DNA of 64,000 bases from Caballeronia novacaledonica (GTDB taxonomy: Bacteria; Pseudomonadota; Gammaproteobacteria; Burkholderiales; Burkholderiaceae): NCBI RefSeq assembly GCF_900258035.1, contig NZ_OGTP01000028.1, positions 1 to 64,000 on the forward strand. Direction: 5' to 3'. A program made the translations under genes and the position numbers. Under the pieces are notes generated by a model. That model saw only the letters and a list, made by a program, of their open reading frames with translations, made no database searches and was not told the origin of the DNA. This document shows positions 17,379 through 25,999 of this stretch, in pieces (the first letter of the stretch is position 1; every line of letters starts with the position of its first letter).

Positions 17379-18542
17379 TCAATATGACTTCGGCAGTGCC
17401 AGAATCTTCTGGGACACGTAGTTCAGCACCATTTCCTGCGAGACCGGAGCGATCTTCAGCAGACGCGATTCGCGCCACAGACGTTCGATGTGATATTCCT
17501 TCGCATAGCAGAAGCCGCCGTGCGTTTGCATCGCGCGGTCACAGACCTCGAACGCGGCTTCGGTCGCCAGATACTTCGCGGCATTGGCTTCCGGGCCGCA
17601 CGGCTTGCCTTCATCGAACAGGCGCGCGGCCTCGGTGGCGACCAGTTGCGACGCGTGGAGGCGAATCCACGAGTCCGCCAACGGGTGCGCCACCGCCTGG
17701 TTCTTGCCAATGGGGCGATCGAACACCACGCGCGAGTTCGCGTATTCCGTGGCCAGTTCCAGCGCGCGACGTCCGAGCCCGATCTGCTCGTACGCGACGA
17801 CGATGCGCTCCGGATTGAGCCCCGAGAAGAGATAGGACATTCCCTTGCCCACTTCGCCGACCACGCGGTCGTCACCCACTTCCAGGTTCTCGATGAAGAG
17901 CTCGTTGGTATCGACGGCGTTGCGCGCGAGTTTCGGGATCGGCCGGGCATCGATGGCTTTGCGATCGAAGTCGCACAGGAACAGCGTGATGCCGTCCATG
18001 GGTCTTGCAGGGTCGCGCGGCGAGGTCCGGGCGACGAGCAGTACCAGGTGCGCGTTCTGCGCGTTGGTGATCCAGACCTTCTGGCCGTTGATGCGCCAGC
18101 CTCCATCGACCTTCTCGGCGCGCGTCGTGATGCGCGAGGTGTCGACACCCGCAGTCGGCTCCGTCAGGCCGAAGCACATGATCTTCTTGCCGGACGCGAT
18201 GTCGGGCAGGAAGCGCTTCTTCATCTCTTCCGAGCCGTGATGGATGATGCAACCCGGCGGAAAGATGTAGAAGTGAATGGACGAGGCACCGTTGGCGCCG
18301 CCGAAATAGGCCACTTCCTGCAGCATCACCGAGGCGGCTTCGAGGCCGAGACCGAGCCCGCCATAGGCTTCCGGGATCATCGTGCCCAGCCAGCCGCCCT
18401 CGGCAAATGCCTGGATGAAGTCCCAGGGATACTGTTTCTCCTCGTCGTGCTTTCTCCAGTACTCGAGGTCGAAACGGGATGCGAGCGCATGAGCGGACTC
18501 GCGGATCATGTTCAGGTCGGTGACATCCATGGTCGTGGACAT
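17379..18542 (-). CDS. Acyl-CoA dehydrogenase, LPKSY-type
   Basis: A 387-residue acyl-CoA dehydrogenase: GLTEPTAGVDTSRI and KVWITNAQNAHL for FAD and substrate contacts, ANSRVVFDRPIGKNQ, and THGGFCYAKEYHIERLWRE near the C-terminus. At the place where many family members have I-Y-E-G-T-S, this protein reads KIAPVSQEMVLNY, so the usual catalytic Glu of that loop is replaced. It ends in LPKSY. I know related dehydrogenases with this ending, so the base may sit elsewhere, as in isovaleryl-CoA dehydrogenase. It donates electrons to ETF and follows the synthetase gene by 33 nt. Confidence 0.92.
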   Translation of the reverse strand: MSTTMDVTDLNMIRESAHALASRFDLEYWRKHDEEKQYPWDFIQAFAEGGWLGTMIPEAYGGLGLGLEAASVMLQEVAYFGGANGASSIHFYIFPPGCIIHHGSEEMKKRFLPDIASGKKIMCFGLTEPTAGVDTSRITTRAEKVDGGWRINGQKVWITNAQNAHLVLLVARTSPRDPARPMDGITLFLCDFDRKAIDARPIPKLARNAVDTNELFIENLEVGDDRVVGEVGKGMSYLFSGLNPERIVVAYEQIGLGRRALELATEYANSRVVFDRPIGKNQAVAHPLADSWIRLHASQLVATEAARLFDEGKPCGPEANAAKYLATEAAFEVCDRAMQTHGGFCYAKEYHIERLWRESRLLKIAPVSQEMVLNYVSQKILALPKSY

Positions 18543-18575
18543 GGTTGGGTTTCCGGAAAAGTAGGTTCTGGAGGA

Positions 18576-20549
18576 TCAGGCTGCCGAAGTCCGCGCCGGG
18601 ATGTGTTCGAGCGGGGTGAGCGGATCGTGCGCGGAAAGATCGCCCAGCTTCTCGCCGAGATAACGGGCGCGGATCGCGCGACGCATGATCTTTCCGTTCC
18701 TGGTCTTGGGCAGGCCGCTCACCACGTGCACGCACGAAGGCGCCATGGCTTTGCCGAGCATCTTCGTGACCGCGGCCACGAGCGTTTCCGGTTGCGGCGG
18801 CGTCGCCGCATCGCGCGCCACGACGAAGGCCACGACTTGCTGGCCTTTCAGCTCGTCGGGCGCGCCGATCACCGCTGCTTCGGCGATGCCCGGCTGCGCC
18901 ACCAGCGCCGATTCGATTTCCGCAGGACCCACCCGGCGGCCGCCGATCTTCAGCGTGTCGTCCGAACGGCCGTGAATGTGCCAGTAACCGTGCGCGTCGA
19001 TGCTGGCCAGGTCGCCGTGCACCCAGGTGTCCGGCCAGCGGCTCCAGTAGGTATCGAGATAGCGTTCGTCGTCGCGCCAGAAGCCGTGCGTCATGCCCAC
19101 CCAGGTGTTATGCACCGCGAGTTCGCCGATCTCCGAGGTCGGCCTGGCATCGGCGTCGAGCACGTCCACGTCCATGCCGGGCAGCGGCCCCGCGAAGGAT
19201 GCCGGCGTCTGCGGCGCGATCGTGTAGCACGACAGGATCCCGCCCCCCGTCTCGGTTCCGCCCGAGTAGTTGAGAATCGGCAGACGCGAAGCTCCGACCG
19301 TGCCGAACAGCCAATGCCATGTGGGCTCGTCCCAGGCCTCGCCGGTGGAAGCGAAAGCGCGCAGGCTACTGAGGTCCGCTGCGGGGCGGCCGCCGTCGGA
19401 ACGCGCGCGCAAGCCACGCGCCGCCGTGGGCGAGATGCCCAGCACTGTCAGGCGACGCCGCTCGACCAACGCCCACAGACGATCCGAAACAGGATGGTCC
19501 GGCAAACCTTCGACCATCACGATGCCCGCGCCGCACTGAAGGCCGCCGACGATCATGAGCGGCCCCAGCATCCAGCCCATGTCCGCGATCCAGCCGAGCG
19601 TGTCGCCGGCCTGCAGGTCGAAGGCGTAGCCGAAATCGACGGCGGACTTGAGCAGATAACCGATATGCGAATGGACGATGCCCTTGGGCAGTCCGGTGGT
19701 GCCCGACGTGTAGATGATGAGCAGCGGGTGATTCGGATCGAGCGCCTCGGGCGCCTCCGGATTTGCGTCATCGGGCAAGGGTGTCGCGACCTCGTGCCAC
19801 CAGTGATCGCGGCCGGCGTTCATCGCGACGTGTTCGCCACTCGCGCGGATCACGACGAGATGCTGCACCGAGTGGGACAACGCGGCGGCCTCGTCGGCGA
19901 TCGTCTTCATCGGGACGAGCTTGCCGCGTCGCGTGGTGCTGTCGACAGTGACCAGCACTTTCGCTTCCGCCGCCTGCAGACGCGTGGCCAGCGACTCGCT
20001 GCCGTAGCCCGAAAACGCCGGCACACCGATGGCGCCGATCTTCGCGCATGCCATGATGGTGACCGCCGCTTCCGGGACCGGCGGCATGAACAGCGCGACG
20101 CGATCTCCCTTACCCACGCCCAGGCGCCGCAAGCCTGCCGCGAAGCGGTCTACTTCGAGCTTCAACTCAGCGAACGTGAGACTGCGATGCTGGCCGGAGT
20201 CGCCTTCATAGACCACCGCCGTGCGTTGCGCCTGGACCGGATCGGCCGCGTGACGATCGACGCAACTCTCCACTACGTTGAGCGTGGCACCCTTGAACCA
20301 CTGCGGAAATGACCGGCCTCGCGTTTCATCACGAACCCTCTCGACTTTGCCGCGCAGCGCAATGCCGAGATCCTCGGCCGCCGCCGGCCAGAACCATTCC
20401 GGCCGGTCCACGGACGCGCGGTGCAGTGCCTCGAGTGTCGAGAAACCCCAGCGCTTCATCGCGGCAGCGAGCCTGCTGCGCGCGAAATGCTCGACGCCGG
20501 GTCGCCATACGGCGGCCTGATCGTCCCCAAATGTTGCGCGGCCTTTCAT
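18576..20549 (-). CDS. Acyl-CoA synthetase, acetyl/acetoacetyl-CoA synthetase-like
   Basis: An AMP-forming CoA ligase of 657 residues with the short acetyl-CoA-synthetase N-terminal domain (RPEWFWPAAAEDLGI). The P-loop-like A3 motif is LLIIYTSGTTGLPKGIVHSH; A5 is NYSGGTETGGG; the C-terminal lid has DDTLKIGGRRVGPAEIE and the adenylation Lys in PKTRNGKIMRR. I start at the ATG at 20549 because GAGGAGG from the end of the maoC gene is well placed; a longer frame from 20594 would overlap that gene. It activates a carboxylic acid to its CoA thioester and is the likely entry enzyme of the pathway. Confidence 0.92.
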   Translation of the reverse strand: MKGRATFGDDQAAVWRPGVEHFARSRLAAAMKRWGFSTLEALHRASVDRPEWFWPAAAEDLGIALRGKVERVRDETRGRSFPQWFKGATLNVVESCVDRHAADPVQAQRTAVVYEGDSGQHRSLTFAELKLEVDRFAAGLRRLGVGKGDRVALFMPPVPEAAVTIMACAKIGAIGVPAFSGYGSESLATRLQAAEAKVLVTVDSTTRRGKLVPMKTIADEAAALSHSVQHLVVIRASGEHVAMNAGRDHWWHEVATPLPDDANPEAPEALDPNHPLLIIYTSGTTGLPKGIVHSHIGYLLKSAVDFGYAFDLQAGDTLGWIADMGWMLGPLMIVGGLQCGAGIVMVEGLPDHPVSDRLWALVERRRLTVLGISPTAARGLRARSDGGRPAADLSSLRAFASTGEAWDEPTWHWLFGTVGASRLPILNYSGGTETGGGILSCYTIAPQTPASFAGPLPGMDVDVLDADARPTSEIGELAVHNTWVGMTHGFWRDDERYLDTYWSRWPDTWVHGDLASIDAHGYWHIHGRSDDTLKIGGRRVGPAEIESALVAQPGIAEAAVIGAPDELKGQQVVAFVVARDAATPPQPETLVAAVTKMLGKAMAPSCVHVVSGLPKTRNGKIMRRAIRARYLGEKLGDLSAHDPLTPLEHIPARTSAA

Positions 20550-20553
20550 GAGA

Positions 20554-21075
20554 TCAGGCCTCCTCGACGGCGGTGTCCCGGGATGCTTCGGCATCGGCCT
20601 TGATCCTGGCCTGCAGCGCCTCGTAATCGGCCCGCTTGAGCATCAGGCCGGCACGCTTGCATTCGCACACGATCTCGTTGCGCTGGTTGTATCCCGTGTG
20701 GCGAAACCAGACGACGCCCGAATCGGAGCGCTTTTTCGACTCGCGGCGATCCAGCACTTCGGTGACCACGTGAATCGTGTCGCCGTGGAACACGGGCTTG
20801 GGAAACTTGATCTCGTCGTAACCCAGATTACCGAGCGTCGTGCCGATCGTCGTGTCGATGACGATCACACCGTTCACGAGCGCCAGCAGGAACATGCTGT
20901 TCACGAGCCGCTGTCCGAAGATGGAGTTCTTCGAATATTCCGCATCGATGTGCAGCGGCGCGCAGTTGTAGGTCAACGCGGAGAAAAGCGTGTTGTCCAT
21001 CTCCGTCACGGTGCGTCGAATGGGGTGCTCGATCTTGAGTCCCGGGACGAGATCTTCAAAGCAAAGGCCGGCCAT
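20554..21075 (-). CDS. MaoC-family acyl-CoA hydratase
   Basis: A single-hotdog hydratase of 173 residues. The catalytic segment is YNCAPLHIDAEYS, followed by FGQRLVNSMFLLALV, then GYDEIKFPKPVFHGDTIHV. It resembles the MaoC-type mesaconyl-CoA or itaconyl-CoA hydratases that are encoded beside CitE-like lyases. Here too the CitE-like gene is immediately upstream (30 nt), so it probably produces the 3-hydroxyacyl-CoA that the lyase cleaves. Its stop codon is 4 nt before the synthetase start, suggesting coupled translation. Confidence 0.9.
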   Translation of the reverse strand: MAGLCFEDLVPGLKIEHPIRRTVTEMDNTLFSALTYNCAPLHIDAEYSKNSIFGQRLVNSMFLLALVNGVIVIDTTIGTTLGNLGYDEIKFPKPVFHGDTIHVVTEVLDRRESKKRSDSGVVWFRHTGYNQRNEIVCECKRAGLMLKRADYEALQARIKADAEASRDTAVEEA

Positions 21076-21105
21076 CGTGTGTCTCCTTATATGTGCGCGT
21101 TGAAA

Positions 21106-22002
21106 TCAGGAAGCGTCCCGGGTCAGCGCGCGGTGCAGTTCGAGCACCTGACGCGCCGTCTTGACGTGCGCGTAATCGATATGCTGTCCTTCGTAAAGGA
21201 CGGCCGCATTGCCCTCCGACTCGGCTTTCTCAAACGTGTCGATCATGCCCTGATAGAAGACGACATCCTGTTCGGACGGCGAAAAGACTTCGTTCGCCAC
21301 GGCGATATGCGACGGGTGGATCATCACCATCGTGGTGAAGCCGAGCTGACGGTTCTGCAACGCGAAAGAGCGCGCGCCTTCCGGGTCCTTCAGGTCCTGC
21401 CACAAGCCAACCCACGAAGACTGCCGACCCGATGCCCGCACCGCCAGCAATGCGCGACTGCGCAGATACAAGGTTTCGTGTCCTGCGGGCGTGAACTGGA
21501 AACCGATCGAACGCGAAACGTCCGCGTCCTTGGCTGTCCCGGCGAACAAGGTGGCGACCCGCGGCGACGCGTCCAGGATCTCTTCGCACCGCGAGTAGGC
21601 CTGCGCGGTCTCCAGCGAGACGACAATTTCGACGGTTCCGGGTGCGACGCCGTTCTTGCGTTCGAAGTGCGTGATGAGCGCGTCGCACGCGACGATGTCG
21701 CGTGGACCGTAATTTTTAGGCAGCAACACGCCATCGAGACCGGGGATGACGATTCGTGCCAGGTCGTCGCCGGTCATCCCGGTCTCCAGCGCATTGAGAC
21801 GCACATAGACGCCGATCTTGCGCCCGCCCGCGGCAAGCCTGCCGATGGACTGAGCAACGATCTCGCGCGCCTCGTCTTTCATGGCGAGGGGAACCGCGTC
21901 CTCGAGATCGAGGATGACGCCGTCGGCCCCGGCGGCCACGGCCTTCTCCGGCCAACCTTCCTTGTGACCGGGAACAAACAGAACGGAACGCATCGGCCGC
22001 AT
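21106..22002 (-). CDS. CitE-like citramalyl/malyl-CoA lyase family protein
   Basis: A second HpcH/HpaI-CitE lyase, 298 residues and not closely similar to the one at 652-1476. Motifs are RSVLFVPGHKEGW, DGVILDLEDAVPLA, VLLPKNYG, EIVVSLETAQAY with the metal-binding Glu, GTAKDADVSRSIGFQFTPAG, and MIHPSHIAVANEVFSP. I start at the ATG at 22002 (GAGGATCTCAA upstream); the longer frame starts inside the operator at 22047-22058. It is the first gene of the 12-gene operon. With the next gene (MaoC) it forms a hydratase-lyase pair, plausibly releasing pyruvate or glyoxylate plus an acyl-CoA. Confidence 0.9.
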   Translation of the reverse strand: MRPMRSVLFVPGHKEGWPEKAVAAGADGVILDLEDAVPLAMKDEAREIVAQSIGRLAAGGRKIGVYVRLNALETGMTGDDLARIVIPGLDGVLLPKNYGPRDIVACDALITHFERKNGVAPGTVEIVVSLETAQAYSRCEEILDASPRVATLFAGTAKDADVSRSIGFQFTPAGHETLYLRSRALLAVRASGRQSSWVGLWQDLKDPEGARSFALQNRQLGFTTMVMIHPSHIAVANEVFSPSEQDVVFYQGMIDTFEKAESEGNAAVLYEGQHIDYAHVKTARQVLELHRALTRDAS

Positions 22003-22039
22003 TTGAGATCCTCGCATCAATCGTGTTTGACTGATTAAA

Positions 22040-22058
22040 ATAATACACAATGCATTAT
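22040..22058 (-). promoter_or_regulatory. GntR-type operator plus -10 box for the 12-gene operon (site E)
   Basis: On the minus strand: ATAATGCATTGT, one G, then TATTAT. The 12-mer matches the consensus at 11 positions and is identical to site B. It lies about 38 nt upstream of the first gene of the long leftward operon and just downstream of the preceding SDR gene, so it marks the start of a separate transcription unit. Confidence 0.8.
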
Positions 22059-22070
22059 CGATGGTCAAGC

Positions 22071-22853
22071 TCACAGCGTGGTGGCGTAACCTCCGTCGAC
22101 TGGCAAGACAGCGCCGGTGACATAGGAGCCTGCCTTCGAAGCGAGATAAATCGCCGCGCCCGCCATATCCGAATCACCCGTGAGCCGCTTGAGCGGGATC
22201 GGCTCGGTCATGCTCTCCAGACCCTTGCGTTCGAGCGTACCGGCCAGCATCTTGCTCGGGAACATGCCCGGTGCGATCACGTTGGCGGTGATATGGCGCG
22301 GCGCGAGCTGCGCAGCGAGATGGCGCGTGAGTTGGTGCAAGGCGGCTTTGCTGCTGCTGTAGGCATAGGTTTCGTGCCCGGGAATATGAAAGGCATCGAT
22401 CGAGCCGACATTGATGATGCGTGCGGGATCGTCCGCACTTCCGCCCGCCTCGAGCAGCGGCAACAACTCCTTCACCAGGAAGAATGTTCCCTTCACGTTC
22501 AGGTCGAATACCTTGTCCCAGCCGGACTCCGGATATTCGGCAATCGGCGCGGCCCACAATGCGCCTGCGTTGTTGACCATCACGTTCAGCGACTTGACCC
22601 GCTGGCCCAGCTCGGCGGCGAAGCGCTTGCGATCATCGTCCTTGGCGATATCGCAGCCAAGCGCCGTGCAGTCGCCGAACTGCTGCAACTCATCTGCAAG
22701 GACCGCGCAGCTTTGAAGGTCGCGCGAGCATATGGTGACCCTTGCACCCGCTCTCACGAAAGCTTCCGTAATTGCGCGGCCAATGCCGCGGCTACCGCCT
22801 GTGACCAGCACGTTTTTGCCAGCCACGCCGAAGAGTTCATTGATTACGTCCAT
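22071..22853 (-). CDS. SDR-family oxidoreductase
   Basis: A classical SDR of 260 residues with TGGSRGIG, the cofactor-selecting CSRDLQS (Arg suggests NADPH), VNNAG, a catalytic region NVGSIDAF, and YSSSK followed by TANVIAPGMFPSKM. The sequence start (INELFGVAGKNVLVTG) resembles gluconate 5-dehydrogenase or RhlG-like reductases. It is the only gene between operators E and F on the minus strand and is divergent from the MHS transporter at 23239. The same SDR/transporter layout is repeated at 31.4-33.7 kb. Confidence 0.9.
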   Translation of the reverse strand: MDVINELFGVAGKNVLVTGGSRGIGRAITEAFVRAGARVTICSRDLQSCAVLADELQQFGDCTALGCDIAKDDDRKRFAAELGQRVKSLNVMVNNAGALWAAPIAEYPESGWDKVFDLNVKGTFFLVKELLPLLEAGGSADDPARIINVGSIDAFHIPGHETYAYSSSKAALHQLTRHLAAQLAPRHITANVIAPGMFPSKMLAGTLERKGLESMTEPIPLKRLTGDSDMAGAAIYLASKAGSYVTGAVLPVDGGYATTL

Positions 22854-22969
22854 CTTTCACTGCGCTCCCTAAGTCTCGGATTGGCGCCATCTGCGTCCGC
22901 TACATCGACTCGATGTCGATGTCGGCCGTCAAAGCCCCCTTCTCAGGCGCTTGAGAAGAGGTCTCAGAT

Positions 22970-22981
22970 ATTATGCATGAT
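22970..22981. promoter_or_regulatory. GntR-type operator (site F)
   Basis: ATTATGCATGAT matches the consensus palindrome at 10 of 12 positions. On the minus strand a CATAAT -10-like hexamer overlaps it, so it most likely controls the leftward SDR gene 117 nt away. No -10 box at the 1-nt spacing seen at sites B-E is present. Confidence 0.62.
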
Positions 22982-23136
22982 ATTTTTCGAGGTAGCTCAG
23001 GGTCGGTGGCTTCGGAAAGTACTCGGGGGCGCGTCACAAAGTTCGCCCTGGACGCCATGGCGCGCCCGTTGGGCGGCGCCTGCCGTCTGAAATGACGGGT
23101 CCGAGGAGCCGTGTGCAACCGAGTTACGCTGATTCA

Positions 23137-23152
23137 TAGGCGTAAACGCCTA
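23137..23152. repeat. Perfect inverted repeat upstream of operator G
   Basis: TAGGCG-TAAA-CGCCTA, six-base arms with a 4-base spacer, lies 14 bp upstream of operator G and 87 bp before the MHS transporter start. It has no T-run and so is not a terminator. It could be a binding site for a second regulator; nothing else identifies it. Confidence 0.5.
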
Positions 23153-23166
23153 CGACTCTGCAACAC

Positions 23167-23178
23167 ATAATGCATTAT
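23167..23178 (+). promoter_or_regulatory. GntR-type operator, perfect palindrome (site G)
   Basis: ATAATGCATTAT, a perfect 12-bp palindrome that I use as the island consensus. It lies 60 nt upstream of the MHS transporter ATG. A CATAAT hexamer overlaps its left half, and TATAAA follows at 23185-23190. It probably controls the rightward unit transporter-porin-alcohol dehydrogenase-aldehyde dehydrogenase. Confidence 0.8.
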
Positions 23179-23238
23179 GCTTTGTATAAACAACTTCGAC
23201 TTTGTTTGCCCGCTTTCTATCGGAGACAAGGAGACACG

Positions 23239-24546
23239 ATGTCAACACAAGCCGTTGCTGTAAATGGCGCCATGAGCATGAGCGGGAAGGCGATCTTCTA
23301 TACGGTGCTCGGTAACGCGCTCGAGTGGATCGACTTTGCAAGCTATGCCTACTTCGCAACCGTCATCGCGCACCAGTTTTTCCCGACTCAGGATCGGTCG
23401 ATGGCGCTGATCAGCACCTTTGCCGTCTTCGGCGTGGGACTGATCGCCCGACCGCTTGGCGCGATCTTTTTCGGACGTCTCGGTGACGTACAGGGTCGCA
23501 GGACGGCTCTGATGGTAGCCATGCCGCTGATGGGACTGGGCACCTTGCTCATCGGATTGATGCCGACCTATGAACAAGTGGGGATTGCGGCACCCGTTTG
23601 CCTGGTCTTGTGCCGGCTCTTGCAGGGCTTCTCCGCGGGCGGCGAAGCCGGCAACGCTATTACTTTCCTGATCGAATGGGCTCCGCCGAACCGACGCGCG
23701 CTCTACGCCTGTCTTCAGCAAGCGAGCGGCGTGTTCGGCACGGTGTTCGGCTCTGCTGTGGCGGCCGTGTTGGCCACCACGATGAGTCATGATGCCCTCG
23801 AGAGCTATGGCTGGCGCATCCTCTTCATCGTGGGCGGCGGCGTGATCGCACCGCTCGGCTTCTATCTGCGCGCAAAGATCGATGAGACACCCGCCTTCGT
23901 CGAGCAATCGCACGCTGACAAGGTCTCAGGACGCGGACATTCGACGAACGCACGTTCAGTATGGCTGTCCTGCGCCCGGGCGATCGGCATGACCATGGTC
24001 TGGGTCGCGTCGTACTATGTTTTCCTCTCCTATCTGCCCGCCTTTCTGTCATCCCACGCGCGGATCCCGAGCAGCGTCGCGCTTTGGGTGAACACCGTCG
24101 GACTGTTGAGCATGGCGACGTCGATCGTACTGTCAGCGGTCATCTCGGACATCGTCGGTCGCAAGCCGCTCCTCATTATCGTTGCCTTCGCTTTTATCCT
24201 GATCCCTTACCCGCTCTTCAAGCTTTTCCTCAGCGGCGCCTCGTTCCCTCTGCTGGTCGTGACGCTAGCCTGCGTGGGCGCGCTCGTCGGCGTGTTTGCA
24301 GGCGTGTTCCCGGCAACGATGGCGGAAATGTTTCCCACCCATTTACGCTCCGGCAGCGTTTCATTCGCATTCGGTCTTGCAACCGCGATATTCGGCGGAT
24401 TCGGATCACTCGTTTCCGAGGCTCTGATTAAATTCACCGGCTCGCATCTGGCACCGAGCGCTTATGTGATTCTCTCGGCGATTATCTCGCTTCCGATCAT
24501 TCTGTCCTTGCGGGAAACGGCTCATCAACCGCTCAAGCAATCCTGA
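23239..24546 (+). CDS. MHS-family MFS transporter (metabolite:H+ symporter)
   Basis: A 12-helix major facilitator protein of 435 residues. The MHS signature is visible in NALEWIDFASYAYFA, the loop 2-3 motif GRLGDVQGRR, and LLQGFSAGGEAGNAITFLIEW. Family members import organic acids (shikimate, alpha-ketoglutarate, methylated dicarboxylates) with protons. I use the ATG at 23239, preceded by ACAAGGAGACACG; the longer frame includes the operator. It is closely similar to the transporter at 32431 and is probably the importer for the island's substrate. Confidence 0.92.
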   Translation: MSTQAVAVNGAMSMSGKAIFYTVLGNALEWIDFASYAYFATVIAHQFFPTQDRSMALISTFAVFGVGLIARPLGAIFFGRLGDVQGRRTALMVAMPLMGLGTLLIGLMPTYEQVGIAAPVCLVLCRLLQGFSAGGEAGNAITFLIEWAPPNRRALYACLQQASGVFGTVFGSAVAAVLATTMSHDALESYGWRILFIVGGGVIAPLGFYLRAKIDETPAFVEQSHADKVSGRGHSTNARSVWLSCARAIGMTMVWVASYYVFLSYLPAFLSSHARIPSSVALWVNTVGLLSMATSIVLSAVISDIVGRKPLLIIVAFAFILIPYPLFKLFLSGASFPLLVVTLACVGALVGVFAGVFPATMAEMFPTHLRSGSVSFAFGLATAIFGGFGSLVSEALIKFTGSHLAPSAYVILSAIISLPIILSLRETAHQPLKQS

Positions 24547-24749
24547 ATAAATCAGAACGGGTTCGACTGCCCACTCGTTTCCGCTGAAGCGTTCGAACGC
24601 GCTCGTTGTCACCGTTTGAACCAGCAGTTCGTCGCATCTTCACCGACTTCGCTCGAGAAGCGCCTCCGCTGGAGGCCGCTTCCGATGTTCTCTGCCCATT
24701 TCACACGAACCAAGCCGATACACGTCAATAAATCGATGGAGACTCCTCT

Positions 24750-25931
24750 ATGAAAAAGCATGCAATTGCAGGTGTGTTTCTTGGCCTGACCGGCGGACTT
24801 GCGTTTGCACAGAGCAGCGTGACGCTCTACGGAATTCTTGACGAGGGATTCAATTTCAACAATAACGCGGACGGGCACCGCCAATATTATCTTGCGAGTG
24901 GCGTCCTGCAAGGAAGCCGCTTCGGACTTCGCGGCACCGAAAATCTCGGCGGCGGCCTGTCTGCCATTTTCGTGATCGAGAACGGTTACGACGTGAATAC
25001 CGGAAAGCTTGGGCAAGGCGGACTGATGTTCGGACGCCAGGCCTACGTCGGGTTGTCCAGCCCATTCGGAACGATGACCCTCGGCCGGCAATATGACTCC
25101 GTGGTCGATTACGTCGGGCCGCTCGGCGCAGGCGAACAATGGGGAGGCACCTACGTCGCGCACCCGAGCGATACCGATAACCTCAACAATACGAACCGGA
25201 CCAACAACGCCATCAAACTCACCAGCGCACGATATGGCGGATTTCAGTTTGGCGGCACCTACACCCTGGGCGGCGTCGCCGGAAATGTGAGCCGCAATCA
25301 AATCTGGTCTCTCGGCGCGGGTTACTCGAACGGTCCGCTGCTACTGGGCGCCGGCTATCTCAACGTCCGCAATCCCAATACATCTTTCTATGGCGCCGGC
25401 GGCACCGTTGCTGCCACGGTGAACGGCGTGCCGGGTTCCAATTTCGGTGTATCGCCCATCATTTCCGCTTACCCGTCCGCGCATACTGAACAGGTGATTG
25501 CGGTCGGAGGCGCATACGGTATCGGCGCCGCGACCATCGGGGCGGTCTATTCGAACGTGAAATACATGTCGCTTGGTGACAGGACGTCGGGTCCCGTCCC
25601 CGCGGGCGGTATCAGCGGCACCGCAACCTTCAACAACGCCGAACTGAACTTCAAGTATCAGATCACACCGGCGCTTCTGGCTGGTGCGTCGTATGTCTAT
25701 ACGCGAAATAGCGGCGCAAATGGAATGGAAAGCGCGACGTACAACCAGGGTTCCATCGGCCTCGACTATTTCTTGTCGAAACGGACCGACGTCTACGCGA
25801 CCGGCACCTTCCAGAAGGCCAGCGGCACAGATTCCACCGGAAAAGCCGCGGTCGCGTCGATCAATGGAGTCACGCCTTCTGTTTCCGATCGACAAGTGGT
25901 CATTCGAGTCGCAATGCGGCACAAGTTCTGA
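24750..25931 (+). CDS. Gram-negative trimeric porin
   Basis: Outer-membrane porin of the Burkholderia/Neisseria type, 393 residues. A signal peptide (MKKHAIAGVFLGLTGGLAFA) is followed by QSSVTLYGILDEG, the constriction-loop region VIENGYDVNTGKLGQGGLMFGRQAYVGL, and the GRQYDSVVDY block. The C-terminus ends ...IRVAMRHKF with the terminal Phe needed for barrel assembly. It lies 203 nt after the MHS transporter with no recognisable operator of its own, so it may be read through from site G. It would admit the substrate through the outer membrane. Confidence 0.94.
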   Translation: MKKHAIAGVFLGLTGGLAFAQSSVTLYGILDEGFNFNNNADGHRQYYLASGVLQGSRFGLRGTENLGGGLSAIFVIENGYDVNTGKLGQGGLMFGRQAYVGLSSPFGTMTLGRQYDSVVDYVGPLGAGEQWGGTYVAHPSDTDNLNNTNRTNNAIKLTSARYGGFQFGGTYTLGGVAGNVSRNQIWSLGAGYSNGPLLLGAGYLNVRNPNTSFYGAGGTVAATVNGVPGSNFGVSPIISAYPSAHTEQVIAVGGAYGIGAATIGAVYSNVKYMSLGDRTSGPVPAGGISGTATFNNAELNFKYQITPALLAGASYVYTRNSGANGMESATYNQGSIGLDYFLSKRTDVYATGTFQKASGTDSTGKAAVASINGVTPSVSDRQVVIRVAMRHKF

Positions 25932-25999
25932 AAACGTGAAGACGTGATCATCGAGCGCGGCCCCGTTCGGCGGCGCCCGTATGCAAGGAGGATCAAGGA

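Larger units (their letters stand above)
22854..23238. other. Divergent intergenic region with two operators
   Basis: This 385-bp gap separates the leftward SDR from the rightward MHS transporter. It holds operator sites F and G and an inverted repeat (listed separately), and no convincing gene. It is AT-rich only around the operators. The second SDR/transporter pair (32167-32430) has an equivalent gap with two operators. Confidence 0.7.
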
